From assembly GCA_021789095.1 (NCBI GenBank), contig JAJYJX010000030.1, forward strand, positions 1 through 17,553: a stretch of 17,553 nucleotides of DNA, in the 5' to 3' direction. This document shows, piece after piece, positions 1-7,448 of this stretch. The notes below the pieces were generated by a model, which worked only from the letters and a program-made list of their open reading frames with translations, made no database searches and had not been told where the DNA came from. Source of the DNA: a bacterium (GTDB taxonomy: Bacteria; JAMCPX01). The stretch's first letter is position 1. Every line of letters begins with the position of its first letter. Made by a program: the position numbers and the translations under genes.

Positions 1-347
1 AACTCCTCGCTTCCGAAATAGCACACGGTGAATGTGTGTATCCTTCCCTCTTTTGGCAACTCTACCCATTCACATTCAGACCCGCATTCCTGGCAGTGGA
101 GTTTTGGCGTTACATGGACATAGCCGCATGACGTACACTTTGTACCAAGGAGTTTCCTGTTCGCAAGACCGGCGAAAAAAGGAGAATCCTGGGCATAGCT
201 GTGGATATAGTTTATACCGTAGCGCTGGAGGGAAATAATAGGACTCATGTTTTTTAACTGCTTAAGATCCTTGGGGAACGGGACATTAAATAAAACAGTG
301 CCTTCCTCTGTCTCTGGTAGTCCAACGGGTTCTTTTTCTTTATCCAT
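1..347 (-). CDS. DUF35 OB-fold/zinc-ribbon acyl-CoA-associated protein (3' end beyond the window)
   Basis: Only the first 115 codons are inside the window; the gene continues past the left edge. The start ATG (345-347) sits behind a strong TAAGGAGG site that overlaps the stop of the thiolase gene, with a 10-bp gap, so the two are surely cotranscribed. After a leader of about 65 residues with an aromatic stretch comes a rubredoxin-like zinc ribbon, CTSCG and CQECG, with Cys71, Cys74, Cys85 and Cys88. It is followed by the start of a beta-rich OB-fold ('GRIHTFTVCY'). This layout is that of the DUF35 family. Family members bind thiolase-fold enzymes and hold CoA thioesters, as in the archaeal thiolase/HMG-CoA synthase complex and the steroid aldolase Ltp2-ChsH2. 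The likely role here (inference) is an obligate partner of the adjacent thiolase-like protein. Confidence in the family is high; the substrate is unknown. Confidence 0.87.
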   Translation of the reverse strand, partial: MDKEKEPVGLPETEEGTVLFNVPFPKDLKQLKNMSPIISLQRYGINYIHSYAQDSPFFAGLANRKLLGTKCTSCGYVHVTPKLHCQECGSECEWVELPKEGRIHTFTVCYFGSEE

Positions 348-357
348 GGTAACCTCC

Positions 358-1668
358 TTAAGCCTTTTCAAGTATTGACACAGTTACATAGGTGCCTGTA
401 CCTGCGTGGCTGTGTATAGCGCCTCTTTTCGCATCTTTAACCTGCAGCAGATCATTGCCGAAGTGCTTTTTTATGGAGTGTTGTATCTGCCAGAACGCAA
501 ACACCGCCTGCATAAGACCTGTAGCGCCTACCGGATGCCCGCACGCCATCAACCCGCCTGACGGGTTTACAGGCACTGTGCCCTTTTTTTTCAGTTTTAA
601 GCCATAGTCTATGTTGGGCAGAAACGGGTTCCCGTCCTCTACGAATTTCCCGCCTTCCCCGTACTTGCACAGTCCCATATCTTCATAGGTTTGTATCTCC
701 GAAGAGGTATACGCATCGTGGAGTTCGACAAAATCCAGGTCCTTCCTCGGATCTTTTATCTTTGCCATCCCGTAGGCAAGCTTGGTAGCCATCCTTCCGG
801 CCCTGAATGAATGTATGCCGGGATAATCAAGGTGTTTATAATCATTTGGCGATTCATGCGGCAACAGGATCACCTTGCCATGGGGTCTGTCGGCCATTCT
901 CATGCTGTCCGTACCTCTGCCTATACCCGAGACCCTGACCGGATTCAGTTTTGTGCCGGATATCTTCTCAAGCTTTTTTACGCCTTCTTCGCTTGCAAGC
1001 AAAGCGACAGCAGCCCCGTCGGACATAACGCATACATCGAGTCTTGTTAACGGCCATGCAACCATGGGAGCGCTGCGCACATCTTTAATGGTAAGCTGTT
1101 CACGCTTCTGAGCATACGGATTATGGTACGCATTTATGTGATTTTTTACCGACACCATTGCCATCTGCTCAACCTTTGTACCGAACTCCTTCATGTGTCT
1201 GACAACCATCATTGCATAATAACCCGTGTAAAACCCGCCGACCGGATAATCGAAGTTCGTGTCGGAAGCAAGGGCTATAAATTCATTGCCTTTCCATGTG
1301 TTCACGTGTGACATTGTCTCAAAGCCATAAGCAACGCACACATCCATAACGCCGGATGCAACGGATTTATATCCTTCCTGAAAGCATATACCGCCTGTCG
1401 CACCCCCGCCTTCAACCCTGTGTCCGGGTTTTGGAACAAGCCCGAGATAGTCCTGAACCATGATCCCTGCCATTAACTGACGGGTGAAATGATCGGAGAA
1501 GTATGATGCCACAGAACCGTCAATGGCGGAAACAGCCTCCCGGTGAGTTAACCCTATATCATTGAGCGCATAATCGTAAGCCTTTTTTACCATAAGCTGG
1601 AATGTCATTTCAGGATGCGCCTTCGCAAACTTTGTTATACCGCCTGACACCATATAAACAGGCCTCAT
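358..1668 (-). CDS. SCP2/lipid-transfer-type thiolase superfamily protein lacking the usual nucleophilic Cys
   Basis: The protein has 436 residues, starting at an ATG 12 bp after the B12-binding gene and preceded by GGAAGG. The fold assignment rests on 'LGLVPKPGHRVEGGGATGG' near residue 89, 'ELHDAYT' (His318, Tyr320) and 'NPSGGLMACGHPVGATG' (His378). These match the SCP2/CT-thiolase branch. In true thiolases the first motif is VEaaCaSGg with a catalytic Cys; here that position is Gly89. The C-terminal block is 'IHSHAGTGTYVTV' rather than a Cys/Asn-Gly-rich thiolase ending. The DUF35 gene directly downstream is the usual partner of these enzymes. A Cys-free thiolase fold paired with DUF35 is known from the steroid side-chain aldolase Ltp2, so a carbon-carbon lyase or ligase acting on a CoA thioester is plausible (inference). 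Classical acetoacetyl-CoA thiolase activity is doubtful. Other automatic names could be acetyl-CoA acetyltransferase or lipid-transfer protein. Confidence 0.88.
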   Translation of the reverse strand: MRPVYMVSGGITKFAKAHPEMTFQLMVKKAYDYALNDIGLTHREAVSAIDGSVASYFSDHFTRQLMAGIMVQDYLGLVPKPGHRVEGGGATGGICFQEGYKSVASGVMDVCVAYGFETMSHVNTWKGNEFIALASDTNFDYPVGGFYTGYYAMMVVRHMKEFGTKVEQMAMVSVKNHINAYHNPYAQKREQLTIKDVRSAPMVAWPLTRLDVCVMSDGAAVALLASEEGVKKLEKISGTKLNPVRVSGIGRGTDSMRMADRPHGKVILLPHESPNDYKHLDYPGIHSFRAGRMATKLAYGMAKIKDPRKDLDFVELHDAYTSSEIQTYEDMGLCKYGEGGKFVEDGNPFLPNIDYGLKLKKKGTVPVNPSGGLMACGHPVGATGLMQAVFAFWQIQHSIKKHFGNDLLQVKDAKRGAIHSHAGTGTYVTVSILEKA

Positions 1669-1680
1669 AGTATTTCCTTC

Positions 1681-2082
1681 CTATATCCTTGGTTTCACTT
1701 CTTTTTTAACGAACTCCAATATCGACTCAAGGCTGGCACCGGGCGTGAATACACCTTTAACCCCGATGCTTTTTAAATACTCGGCATCATCATCCGGTAT
1801 GATACCTCCGCCGAAAACAAAAATATCGTCAAGGTTTTTTTCCTTTAATAGGTCTATAACCTTTTTGAAAAGGGTATTATGCGCCCCCGAAAGTATGCTG
1901 AGTCCTATGGCATCCACATCTTCCTGAAGGGCGGTTGATACGATCATCTCCGGGGTCTGATGAAGGCCTGTGTATATAACTTCATACCCTGCATCCCTGA
2001 ACATCCTTGCAATAATCCGTGCACCCCTGTCATGACCGTCGAGACCGGGCTTGCCTACAAGGATTCTCAGTTTCTTTGCCAT
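1681..2082 (-). CDS. Cobalamin-binding small subunit of an acyl-CoA mutase (methylmalonyl-CoA mutase C-terminal domain type)
   Basis: The 133-residue protein is a stand-alone B12-binding domain. It begins '[19 protein letters not shown]', which contains the DxHxxG motif with His17 as the expected lower cobalt ligand. It continues with '[10 protein letters not shown]' and '[10 protein letters not shown]', the other two cobalamin-contact motifs. Length and order match the C-terminal domain of methylmalonyl-CoA mutase and the separate small subunits of 2-hydroxyisobutyryl-CoA or ethylmalonyl-CoA-type mutases. The start ATG follows GGAGGTAGT. The gene sits 16 bp after aroE and 12 bp before the thiolase. 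No large catalytic mutase subunit is in the window, so it is either beyond the left edge or elsewhere. Which acyl-CoA is isomerised cannot be read from this domain; methylmalonyl-CoA/succinyl-CoA is the default guess. Confidence 0.9.
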   Translation of the reverse strand: MAKKLRILVGKPGLDGHDRGARIIARMFRDAGYEVIYTGLHQTPEMIVSTALQEDVDAIGLSILSGAHNTLFKKVIDLLKEKNLDDIFVFGGGIIPDDDAEYLKSIGVKGVFTPGASLESILEFVKKEVKPRI

Positions 2083-2098
2083 ACTACCTCCGTTCTCT

Positions 2099-2947
2099 TC
2101 AATGCTTTTCCTTAAGCGCCCTTAACACAGCCTGCCTCATTACGTCAACAGGGGGGTCAATGCCTGTCCAGATCTTAAAACTTTCCGCGCCTTGATGCAC
2201 AAGCATGCCTATGCCGTTATGTGTTGCCAAACCCGCCTTGCCCGCCATTCTTAAAAGCGGTGTTTCCACGGGATTATAAACGACATCGGATATTACGGTA
2301 TCCATGCTGAAATCCGTCAGATCTATGCCAATGCTTCCCGTACCCTTCATGCCGACAGATGTTGTATTAACAACAAGATGTATATCTTTATGCGATATCT
2401 GATTTATGTTTTCAGTGCCGACGCTTTTGAGTGGCGTATCAGGGAAATATTCATTGAGATGTTTGATCAGTTCATCGGCCCTGCTTAAGGTTCTGTTTGC
2501 TATAACGAGCCTGTCCACTCCTGCTTCAAGAAGTGAAAATGCGACAGCCTTTGCAGCACCGCCTGCACCCATAATAAGCACGTGCTTGCCGGAAGGATTA
2601 AATCCTGTTTCTTCTTTCAACGACCTTATATACCCGACACCGTCCGTGTTATAACCTTTCAATCTCCCGTTTTCATTGTTTACCGTATTCACGGCCCCGA
2701 TCCTGAGCGCTTTTTCATCAATGCCGTCAAGGTGACCCATGATCGTTTCTTTATACGGTATTGTTACATTAAAACCTCTTATTCGATCTTTCTTAAACTG
2801 GTTCACGGCATGGGGTATATTTTCAGGAAGCACATCAAAGCTCATGTATACATAATCAATGCCGAGTTTGAATATTACGGACATGTGCATCGGCACCGAG
2901 ACACTGTGGTCAAGCGGATGACCCAGTATTCCCAGGATATAAGTCAT
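2099..2947 (-). CDS. aroE: Shikimate dehydrogenase (NADP+)
   Basis: The enzyme reduces 3-dehydroshikimate to shikimate with NADPH in the cytoplasmic pathway to aromatic amino acids. The 282-residue length is normal for AroE. The substrate domain shows '[13 protein letters not shown]' (Ser15, Ser17), 'NVTIPYKE' with the catalytic Lys66, and 'NTVNNENG...GYNTDG' with the catalytic Asp102. The Rossmann domain has the glycine loop 'GAGGAAKA' at 127-134 and 'NRT' at 151-153, the usual NADP phosphate-binding clasp. The C-terminal '[19 protein letters not shown]' is also conserved. The start ATG overlaps the ribF stop as ATGA, which implies translational coupling. No other aromatic-pathway gene lies in the window, so its place in a mixed operon is probably historical. 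Confidence 0.96.
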   Translation of the reverse strand: MTYILGILGHPLDHSVSVPMHMSVIFKLGIDYVYMSFDVLPENIPHAVNQFKKDRIRGFNVTIPYKETIMGHLDGIDEKALRIGAVNTVNNENGRLKGYNTDGVGYIRSLKEETGFNPSGKHVLIMGAGGAAKAVAFSLLEAGVDRLVIANRTLSRADELIKHLNEYFPDTPLKSVGTENINQISHKDIHLVVNTTSVGMKGTGSIGIDLTDFSMDTVISDVVYNPVETPLLRMAGKAGLATHNGIGMLVHQGAESFKIWTGIDPPVDVMRQAVLRALKEKH

Positions 2948-3903
2948 ACTATTACCTTTTTATGAGATGCACCTGAATTCAGGGCAAATATTTTCCTGGC
3001 GACCCGGACATCCTCCGCGATCTTTTGTTTCAGTTCATCAGACGTAGAGAACCTGGCCTCGTCCCTTATCTTCTGTACAAACTCCACGGTAATGTGTTCA
3101 CCAAGGATATTTTTGTTAAAATCCAGTACATGCACTTCTATTTTCAATTCATGCCCGCCAAATGTCGGATTTGTTCCTATATTTGCAGCTCCGTTGTACC
3201 GGTTATTGCCTGAAGAAACCTTTACCGCATAAACGCCGTCCTGCGGTATCAACTCCCATTGAGTTTCAATGTTCGCTGTAGGGAATCCGAGCACATTGGT
3301 CCCCCGGTGCGTACCTTCGACGACCCTGCCCCTGATATAAGGATTATAACCGAGAAATTCAGCGGCTTCCTGTATCTCTCCGTATTTTATATACTGCCTG
3401 ATCCTGGAGCTCGATACCACCTTCCCGCCTATGACATAAGGTTGGGCAATGACGATATTGTATCCGTATTCCTTGCCGAACGATTTTAAAAGGGATACAT
3501 CGCCGCTTGCCATCCTGCCGAACGTAAAGTTATTACCGACAACCACGGTAGAGGGATTGATAAGTTCTTTCAGGATCCTCCTGGCATATTCATGCGGAGA
3601 CATTCTTGCAAAATCCCTTGTGAACTCCGTAATAATAATGGTTTCTATGCCTATCTTCTTTATAAGTTCATATTTTTCTTCAAACGGCAGAAGAAGATAA
3701 TGCTTTTCCTGCTGATTAAAAAACTTGTAAGGATGGGGTTCAAATGTCATGACAACCGGGATTGTACCCAGAAGTTTTGCTTTTGTAATAGTTTGCTCAA
3801 GGATATACTTATGTCCGAGGTGGACACCGTCAAAATTGCCTATGGTGAGCACGCACCCGTCAAGCTTCTTGGTTGAGTGTTTTATATCGTCCAGTAGAAT
3901 CAT
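2944..3903 (-). CDS. ribF: Bifunctional riboflavin kinase / FMN adenylyltransferase
   Basis: The protein has 319 residues, the usual length for prokaryotic RibF. It converts riboflavin to FMN and then FAD with ATP. The N-terminal FAD synthetase half (about 1-180) carries the nucleotidyl-transferase signature 'GNFDGVHLGH' at 22-31, 'FTFGRMASGD', and 'SSSRIRQYI'. The C-terminal kinase half carries 'GTHRGTNVLGFPTANI' near 198-213 with the PTAN metal/ATP motif, then 'DGVYAVKV' and 'HVLDFNKNILGEHI'. The gene overlaps deoB upstream and aroE downstream by ATGA, so the three are translated as a coupled unit. The start ATG at 3903 has its expected Shine-Dalgarno inside the deoB coding end. Nothing in the protein is unusual. 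Confidence 0.96.
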   Translation of the reverse strand: MILLDDIKHSTKKLDGCVLTIGNFDGVHLGHKYILEQTITKAKLLGTIPVVMTFEPHPYKFFNQQEKHYLLLPFEEKYELIKKIGIETIIITEFTRDFARMSPHEYARRILKELINPSTVVVGNNFTFGRMASGDVSLLKSFGKEYGYNIVIAQPYVIGGKVVSSSRIRQYIKYGEIQEAAEFLGYNPYIRGRVVEGTHRGTNVLGFPTANIETQWELIPQDGVYAVKVSSGNNRYNGAANIGTNPTFGGHELKIEVHVLDFNKNILGEHITVEFVQKIRDEARFSTSDELKQKIAEDVRVARKIFALNSGASHKKVIV

Positions 3904-5105
3904 GATTTATTTGTAACTATCAAATCAATAAAGTCAACACCATGTATATCCGCATCAATGGAAAACGCCTTCAGTACCGACTTGCCTATATCACAGAATC
4001 CGTGTCTTGTTCCAAGCGGGCATCCTTTCAGACCGTGCATATAAACAAGCAGCGGGATATGCTCCCTTGAATGGTCTGTACTGGGCGTTGTAGGATCACA
4101 CCCATGGTCTGCGGTTATAACAAGCATGGTTTTATCATCCATGCTTGCAAGAATATCGGCAAGCCTTGTGTCAAAGTATTCAAGTGCTTTCTTAAAACCT
4201 GAGGGATCATTGCGGTGCCCGTAGAGTGTATCGAAGTCATTTAGGTTTGTGAAAACAATGCCCCTGCCGGACTTTGCACGGAGCAGTTCGTAAGCCTTTA
4301 ATGTTTCTCTTATGCCTTCTTCGTTGGAGCCTGTATGCACGGCATTCGTCAGTCCTCTTCCTGCAAAGATATCGTTAATCTTGCCTATGCCGATGACTTC
4401 ATAGTCCTGGTTTTTGAGTATATCCAAGACCGTGGTGCCGGGCGGAGGTACGGAAAAATCCTTCCGCCTTTCTGTTCTTTTGAATGCACCCGGTTTACCG
4501 GTAAACGGTCTTGCTATAACCCTTCCTACATTATATGGATTTAATATCTCTCGGGCTGTTTCACACCACCTATATAGTTCGGGAACAGGTACAATATCTT
4601 CATGCGCAGCTATCTGAAATACGCTGTCCGCAGATGTATAGACAATGGGCATGCCGGCTTGCACATGCTGACGGCCGAGTTCCTCTATGATCACCGTACC
4701 GGACGCAGGCTTGTTGCCCAGTATTTTCCTGCCTATGCGGGATTCGAACGCTGTTATTATCTCATCCGGAAAACCGTGCGGGAAAACAGCGAACGGTTTG
4801 TCAGTGACCAGCCCCATAATCTCCCAGTGGCCTGTCGTTGTATCCTTGCCCTTTGACAGTTCCGCTGCTTTCCCATAACAGCCTGAAGGATTGTCTTGCG
4901 GCTGCCTGCAGGGAAAAGGCACTATATTCGCAAGACCCAGCTTGTACATATTGGGCAGATCGAGTCCCTCGGTTGCCCTTGCTGTATTTACAAGCGTGTT
5001 GCTGCCTGCATCGCCGTAGGCTGCTGCATCCGGCAGTTCGCCTATACCTACACCGTCCAGAACCAGTAATAGTATCCTTGTTACAGGTATTTTAATTGTT
5101 TGCAT
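3900..5105 (-). CDS. deoB: Phosphopentomutase
   Basis: The enzyme interconverts ribose or deoxyribose 1-phosphate and 5-phosphate, linking nucleoside breakdown with pentose phosphates. It belongs to the alkaline phosphatase superfamily of metal-dependent mutases. Visible landmarks are the N-terminal metal ligand in 'LLLVLDGVGIGELPDA' (Asp17 from this start), the 'DTTTGHWE' active-site block near residue 90, and the C-terminal metal cluster 'ITADHGCDPTTPSTDHSREH' near 330-350. The start is uncertain. The ATG at 5105 gives 401 residues and begins just before the first beta strand; ATG at 5120 adds five residues and a TTG at 5153 adds sixteen. None has a convincing Shine-Dalgarno. It heads the minus-strand operon and overlaps ribF by ATGA. 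It lies back to back with the lipoprotein gene, separated by only about 50-66 AT-rich bp. Confidence 0.94.
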   Translation of the reverse strand: MQTIKIPVTRILLLVLDGVGIGELPDAAAYGDAGSNTLVNTARATEGLDLPNMYKLGLANIVPFPCRQPQDNPSGCYGKAAELSKGKDTTTGHWEIMGLVTDKPFAVFPHGFPDEIITAFESRIGRKILGNKPASGTVIIEELGRQHVQAGMPIVYTSADSVFQIAAHEDIVPVPELYRWCETAREILNPYNVGRVIARPFTGKPGAFKRTERRKDFSVPPPGTTVLDILKNQDYEVIGIGKINDIFAGRGLTNAVHTGSNEEGIRETLKAYELLRAKSGRGIVFTNLNDFDTLYGHRNDPSGFKKALEYFDTRLADILASMDDKTMLVITADHGCDPTTPSTDHSREHIPLLVYMHGLKGCPLGTRHGFCDIGKSVLKAFSIDADIHGVDFIDLIVTNKS

Positions 5106-5128
5106 ATTGGCGCCGTTCATGCTATACA
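5100..5128 (+). promoter_or_regulatory. Weak possible sigma70-type promoter for the lipoprotein gene
   Basis: TTGCAT (5100-5105) and TATACA (5123-5128) are separated by 17 bp and lie 44 bp before the lipoprotein start. The -35 matches consensus in only three positions and the pair overlaps the deoB start codons. The divergent arrangement forces any promoter into this short AT-rich stretch, but the hexamers themselves are poor, so this is only a candidate. Confidence 0.25.
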
Positions 5129-5171
5129 ACAAAAAATAATTTTGATATAGCAAAAAAACAAAGGAGGCTAT

Positions 5172-7088
5172 ATGAAGATTGAACGATCGGTTCCTGTATG
5201 TCTCATGTTTATATCCCTATTTCTATTACCTGTGATGTTATTTTCGGGATGTACTGAAAACAAAACAACTACTTCCGTGCCGGGTTACTTTATTCAGCTT
5301 ACTGCAAACCAGTATTCCATTCCTGCTGATGGCACATCCACAGCAGGGATAACGGCAAATATTAAAACACTGAGTGGAACGTCTGTTACCGACGGCACAT
5401 CGGTACACTTTGTCACAACAAACGGAGTCTTTATGATATCCGGAAACTCGGCGGGACAGTCTGTGTCTGTTGGAACTTCGGGCGGACAGGCTTCTATAAA
5501 CCTGCAGAGCGCAACAACACCCGAGCAGGCAGCAGTAACAGCGAGTGCGGGTGGACTAAATGGTGCTCCAATCTTTGTTCAATTTACATCCCAGTCTACA
5601 GGCGGTGGAACCGGAACCGGGACTGGCACGGGCACGGGAACAGGTGGTGGTACGGGTGGCGGAACAACAGGTACTACCTTTGCAGCATCCAACCTGACTG
5701 CTACTGCAACAGAGTTAAGGGTGTGGCCATTTAATCCTTATATAACAACATTGATATTAACGGCAAGTAATGCGGCAGGCAGCCCGGTTTCCAACGGAAC
5801 AATAGCGACTTTTACGATAAACAATAACCCTGGCGGATGTCAGTTCGTAGCCAGTAACGGAAGCGTCCTTGGCACATCATTTACAACAGCGATTAGCAGT
5901 GGTACGGTATCGACCATATTCAGCAGCGGTACACACTCAGGTGTAGCTCTTGTAACCGCTGCTTATCTAATAAGTGGGCAGACGTTTACAAATTCTGTAT
6001 GGATTGTAGTGGATAGCGGTCCTGTGGCAGGTGCCATTCATTTTGGCATCGATGTTAAAACCGGTGAAACAAATGTACCAGGTCTTATTATAGGCGGACT
6101 AACATCACATATAACCGTTTTCCTCACAGACAGGTATTCGAATCCAGTGCCTGACGGCACACCTGTTTATTTTTCCTCAAGGGGTGGAGTAATAGACCCT
6201 ATTGTATATACTACAAATGGACAGGCAACTACTACACTTTATTCCTCCGTTTTGCCACAGGTAGAGCTTATTTCAGAGCCTATGGATATTGCACTCAGAA
6301 TACCTTTTGTAAATGTATTTAATACTCCGCTAAACGGGGTGAACGAGGTTATAGCATATACTTACGGGGAAGAGTGGTTTAATGACGTAAACCAAAATGG
6401 CACACATGATCCAGGCGAACCAGTTATACATCAGGGAGACCCCTATATTGATGCGAATTTGAATGGCAAGCATGATACTGACACAACTACTCTCTGGTAT
6501 CATACAAGCAACGGTACAGCCTGTGCTCCGAGCTTTACATTAGGGGAATGCTTTACAGATACAATAACCAATGCCTATCCTTTCCCAGCCGATGCTTCGT
6601 CAAAAGTAGGACCGGAATGGTACTGGCCAAGTTCGACCGGCGCTCCATACAATCCGCCTTTGTCCGACCCTAACAACTTATACTTCTTTACCCATACTAC
6701 AGTATGGAACATAGCATATGTCGTTTATTCCGGTTATCCGGTAATAACATATACAGCAACAACTATGACAGGAAGTACATTCACGGGTACTATGCAAACA
6801 GGAACAACTGTCAACTATGAAGTATATTTTGGCGACGAAAACGGGAATACATTGGCACCTGGAAGCAGTATTTCTGCTTCATTCCAGGGAGGGGTACAGG
6901 GAAGCGTATTCCCGCAATCCTATGATGCAGGTTCGAAAAATATCGGACAATTCATAGTTAGCGCACCAACACAACCTTTACCGAACGGGCTGCCTCAAAG
7001 CGGCTTTTTTGAATTAAAACTAACATCGCCAAACATTGCTAATGGCAGTACGATGAAAGCGGAAATACCGATTACAATTACGCCTTAA
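5172..7088 (+). CDS. Exported lipoprotein with Ig-like (Big-1 type) domains and calcium-loop segment
   Basis: The 638-residue protein starts at an ATG behind AAGGAGG. It opens with a basic-then-hydrophobic signal sequence ending 'VMLFSGC', giving a probable lipid-modified Cys27. Residues about 38-140 ('LTANQYSIPADGTSTAGITA...DGTSVHFVTTNGVF') are a typical Big-1/invasin-like Ig domain. A low-complexity Gly/Thr linker follows (about 143-168), then further Ig-like repeats: 'LTATATELRVWPFNPYITTLILTA' from about 172, and 'ITVFLTDRYSNPVPDGTPVYFSSRGGVI' in the 310s-330s. Residues 405-437 hold two Asp/Asn/Gly-rich loops, 'DVNQNGTHDPGE' and 'DANLNGKHD', which look like EF-hand-type calcium sites. It is likely anchored in the outer membrane and surface-exposed or periplasmic, with a structural or adhesive role. 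No enzyme motif is seen. It is transcribed away from deoB and stands alone. Confidence 0.8.
   Translation: MKIERSVPVCLMFISLFLLPVMLFSGCTENKTTTSVPGYFIQLTANQYSIPADGTSTAGITANIKTLSGTSVTDGTSVHFVTTNGVFMISGNSAGQSVSVGTSGGQASINLQSATTPEQAAVTASAGGLNGAPIFVQFTSQSTGGGTGTGTGTGTGTGGGTGGGTTGTTFAASNLTATATELRVWPFNPYITTLILTASNAAGSPVSNGTIATFTINNNPGGCQFVASNGSVLGTSFTTAISSGTVSTIFSSGTHSGVALVTAAYLISGQTFTNSVWIVVDSGPVAGAIHFGIDVKTGETNVPGLIIGGLTSHITVFLTDRYSNPVPDGTPVYFSSRGGVIDPIVYTTNGQATTTLYSSVLPQVELISEPMDIALRIPFVNVFNTPLNGVNEVIAYTYGEEWFNDVNQNGTHDPGEPVIHQGDPYIDANLNGKHDTDTTTLWYHTSNGTACAPSFTLGECFTDTITNAYPFPADASSKVGPEWYWPSSTGAPYNPPLSDPNNLYFFTHTTVWNIAYVVYSGYPVITYTATTMTGSTFTGTMQTGTTVNYEVYFGDENGNTLAPGSSISASFQGGVQGSVFPQSYDAGSKNIGQFIVSAPTQPLPNGLPQSGFFELKLTSPNIANGSTMKAEIPITITP
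5600..5675 (+). repeat. Low-complexity Gly/Thr-coding repeat
   Basis: The DNA is a run of near-repeats of GGNACN and GGYGGN codons that encode alternating Gly-Thr and Gly-Gly-Thr. It forms the flexible linker between the first and second Ig-like domains of the lipoprotein. Such tracts change length easily by slippage. Confidence 0.8.
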
Positions 7089-7118
7089 GATACTGTAAGA
7101 GGAGAGGAAGCCAATATT

Positions 7119-7146
7119 GTAGGGGCACGTTGCAACGTGCCCCTAC
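7119..7146. repeat. Perfect 28-bp palindrome (REP-like element)
   Basis: Fourteen bases, GTAGGGGCACGTTG, are followed directly by their exact reverse complement with no spacer. It starts 31 bp after the lipoprotein stop. Without a following T-run it is not a classical intrinsic terminator, though a transcript would fold strongly. The GTAGGGGCACG...CGTGCCCCTAC form is like short palindromic elements dispersed in many bacterial genomes (from memory; copy number cannot be checked in this window). Confidence 0.85.
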
Positions 7147-7318
7147 TAATTCAGGGAAAGATCACCAGAGGAATAACGGTAAAGGAAAAGATAAACTGCT
7201 CATCGGAAAACCTGTGCGGGTCGGTTTACCGTATATGACGGGCAGGTATTAATCTTACTAATCATATAATAGTCGGCAATGAAATGTCTAACAGCTTTAG
7301 GGTTATGCCCGAGGTATG

Positions 7319-7341
7319 GAGGACGAGATGCCCTCTTTTTT
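7319..7341 (+). terminator. Possible Rho-independent terminator, plus strand
   Basis: GAGGAC (7319-7324) and GCCCTC (7330-7335) pair with one A-C mismatch around a five-base loop and are followed by six T. It could end transcription of the lipoprotein gene about 230 bp upstream. The stem is short and imperfect, so confidence is low. Confidence 0.35.
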
Positions 7342-7448
7342 AATGCTTGTCATGATGAACAGAAGAATCTCTGTGCGTGGGTTTATTGGGGGGAGAAGGA
7401 AGATCTCTGCTATTTAATAAATGTATTATTTTGACCTGCATCTGACCT

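Larger units (their letters stand above)
7089..7448. other. 360-bp gene-free interval holding palindromes and a terminator-like hairpin
   Basis: Between the lipoprotein stop and the 3' end of the minus-strand accessory locus I see no credible gene. The interval holds the 28-bp palindrome (7119-7146), a hairpin plus T6 run (7319-7341), and from about 7348 a sequence beginning TGTCATGATGAAC and followed by AGAAGAATCTC. That last stretch resembles the ends of dispersed 'TGTCATTC..GAATCTC' intergenic repeats common in environmental genomes. The two flanking genes converge on this interval. Confidence 0.6.

Noticed and set aside
392-4878. Many plus-strand open frames across the minus-strand operon.
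   Set aside because: All lie opposite well-identified genes and have no family features or ribosome sites; they are antisense shadows.
5600-5675. Gly/Thr repeat tract considered as a minisatellite of phase-variation type.
   Set aside because: Codons vary and the units are multiples of three, so length change would not shift the frame; it is better explained as a protein linker.
7153-7251. Short plus-strand open stretch encoding 'GKPVRVGLPYMTGRY' after the palindrome.
   Set aside because: There is no start codon with a ribosome site, and the frame enters from within the palindrome; I cannot link it to any protein.
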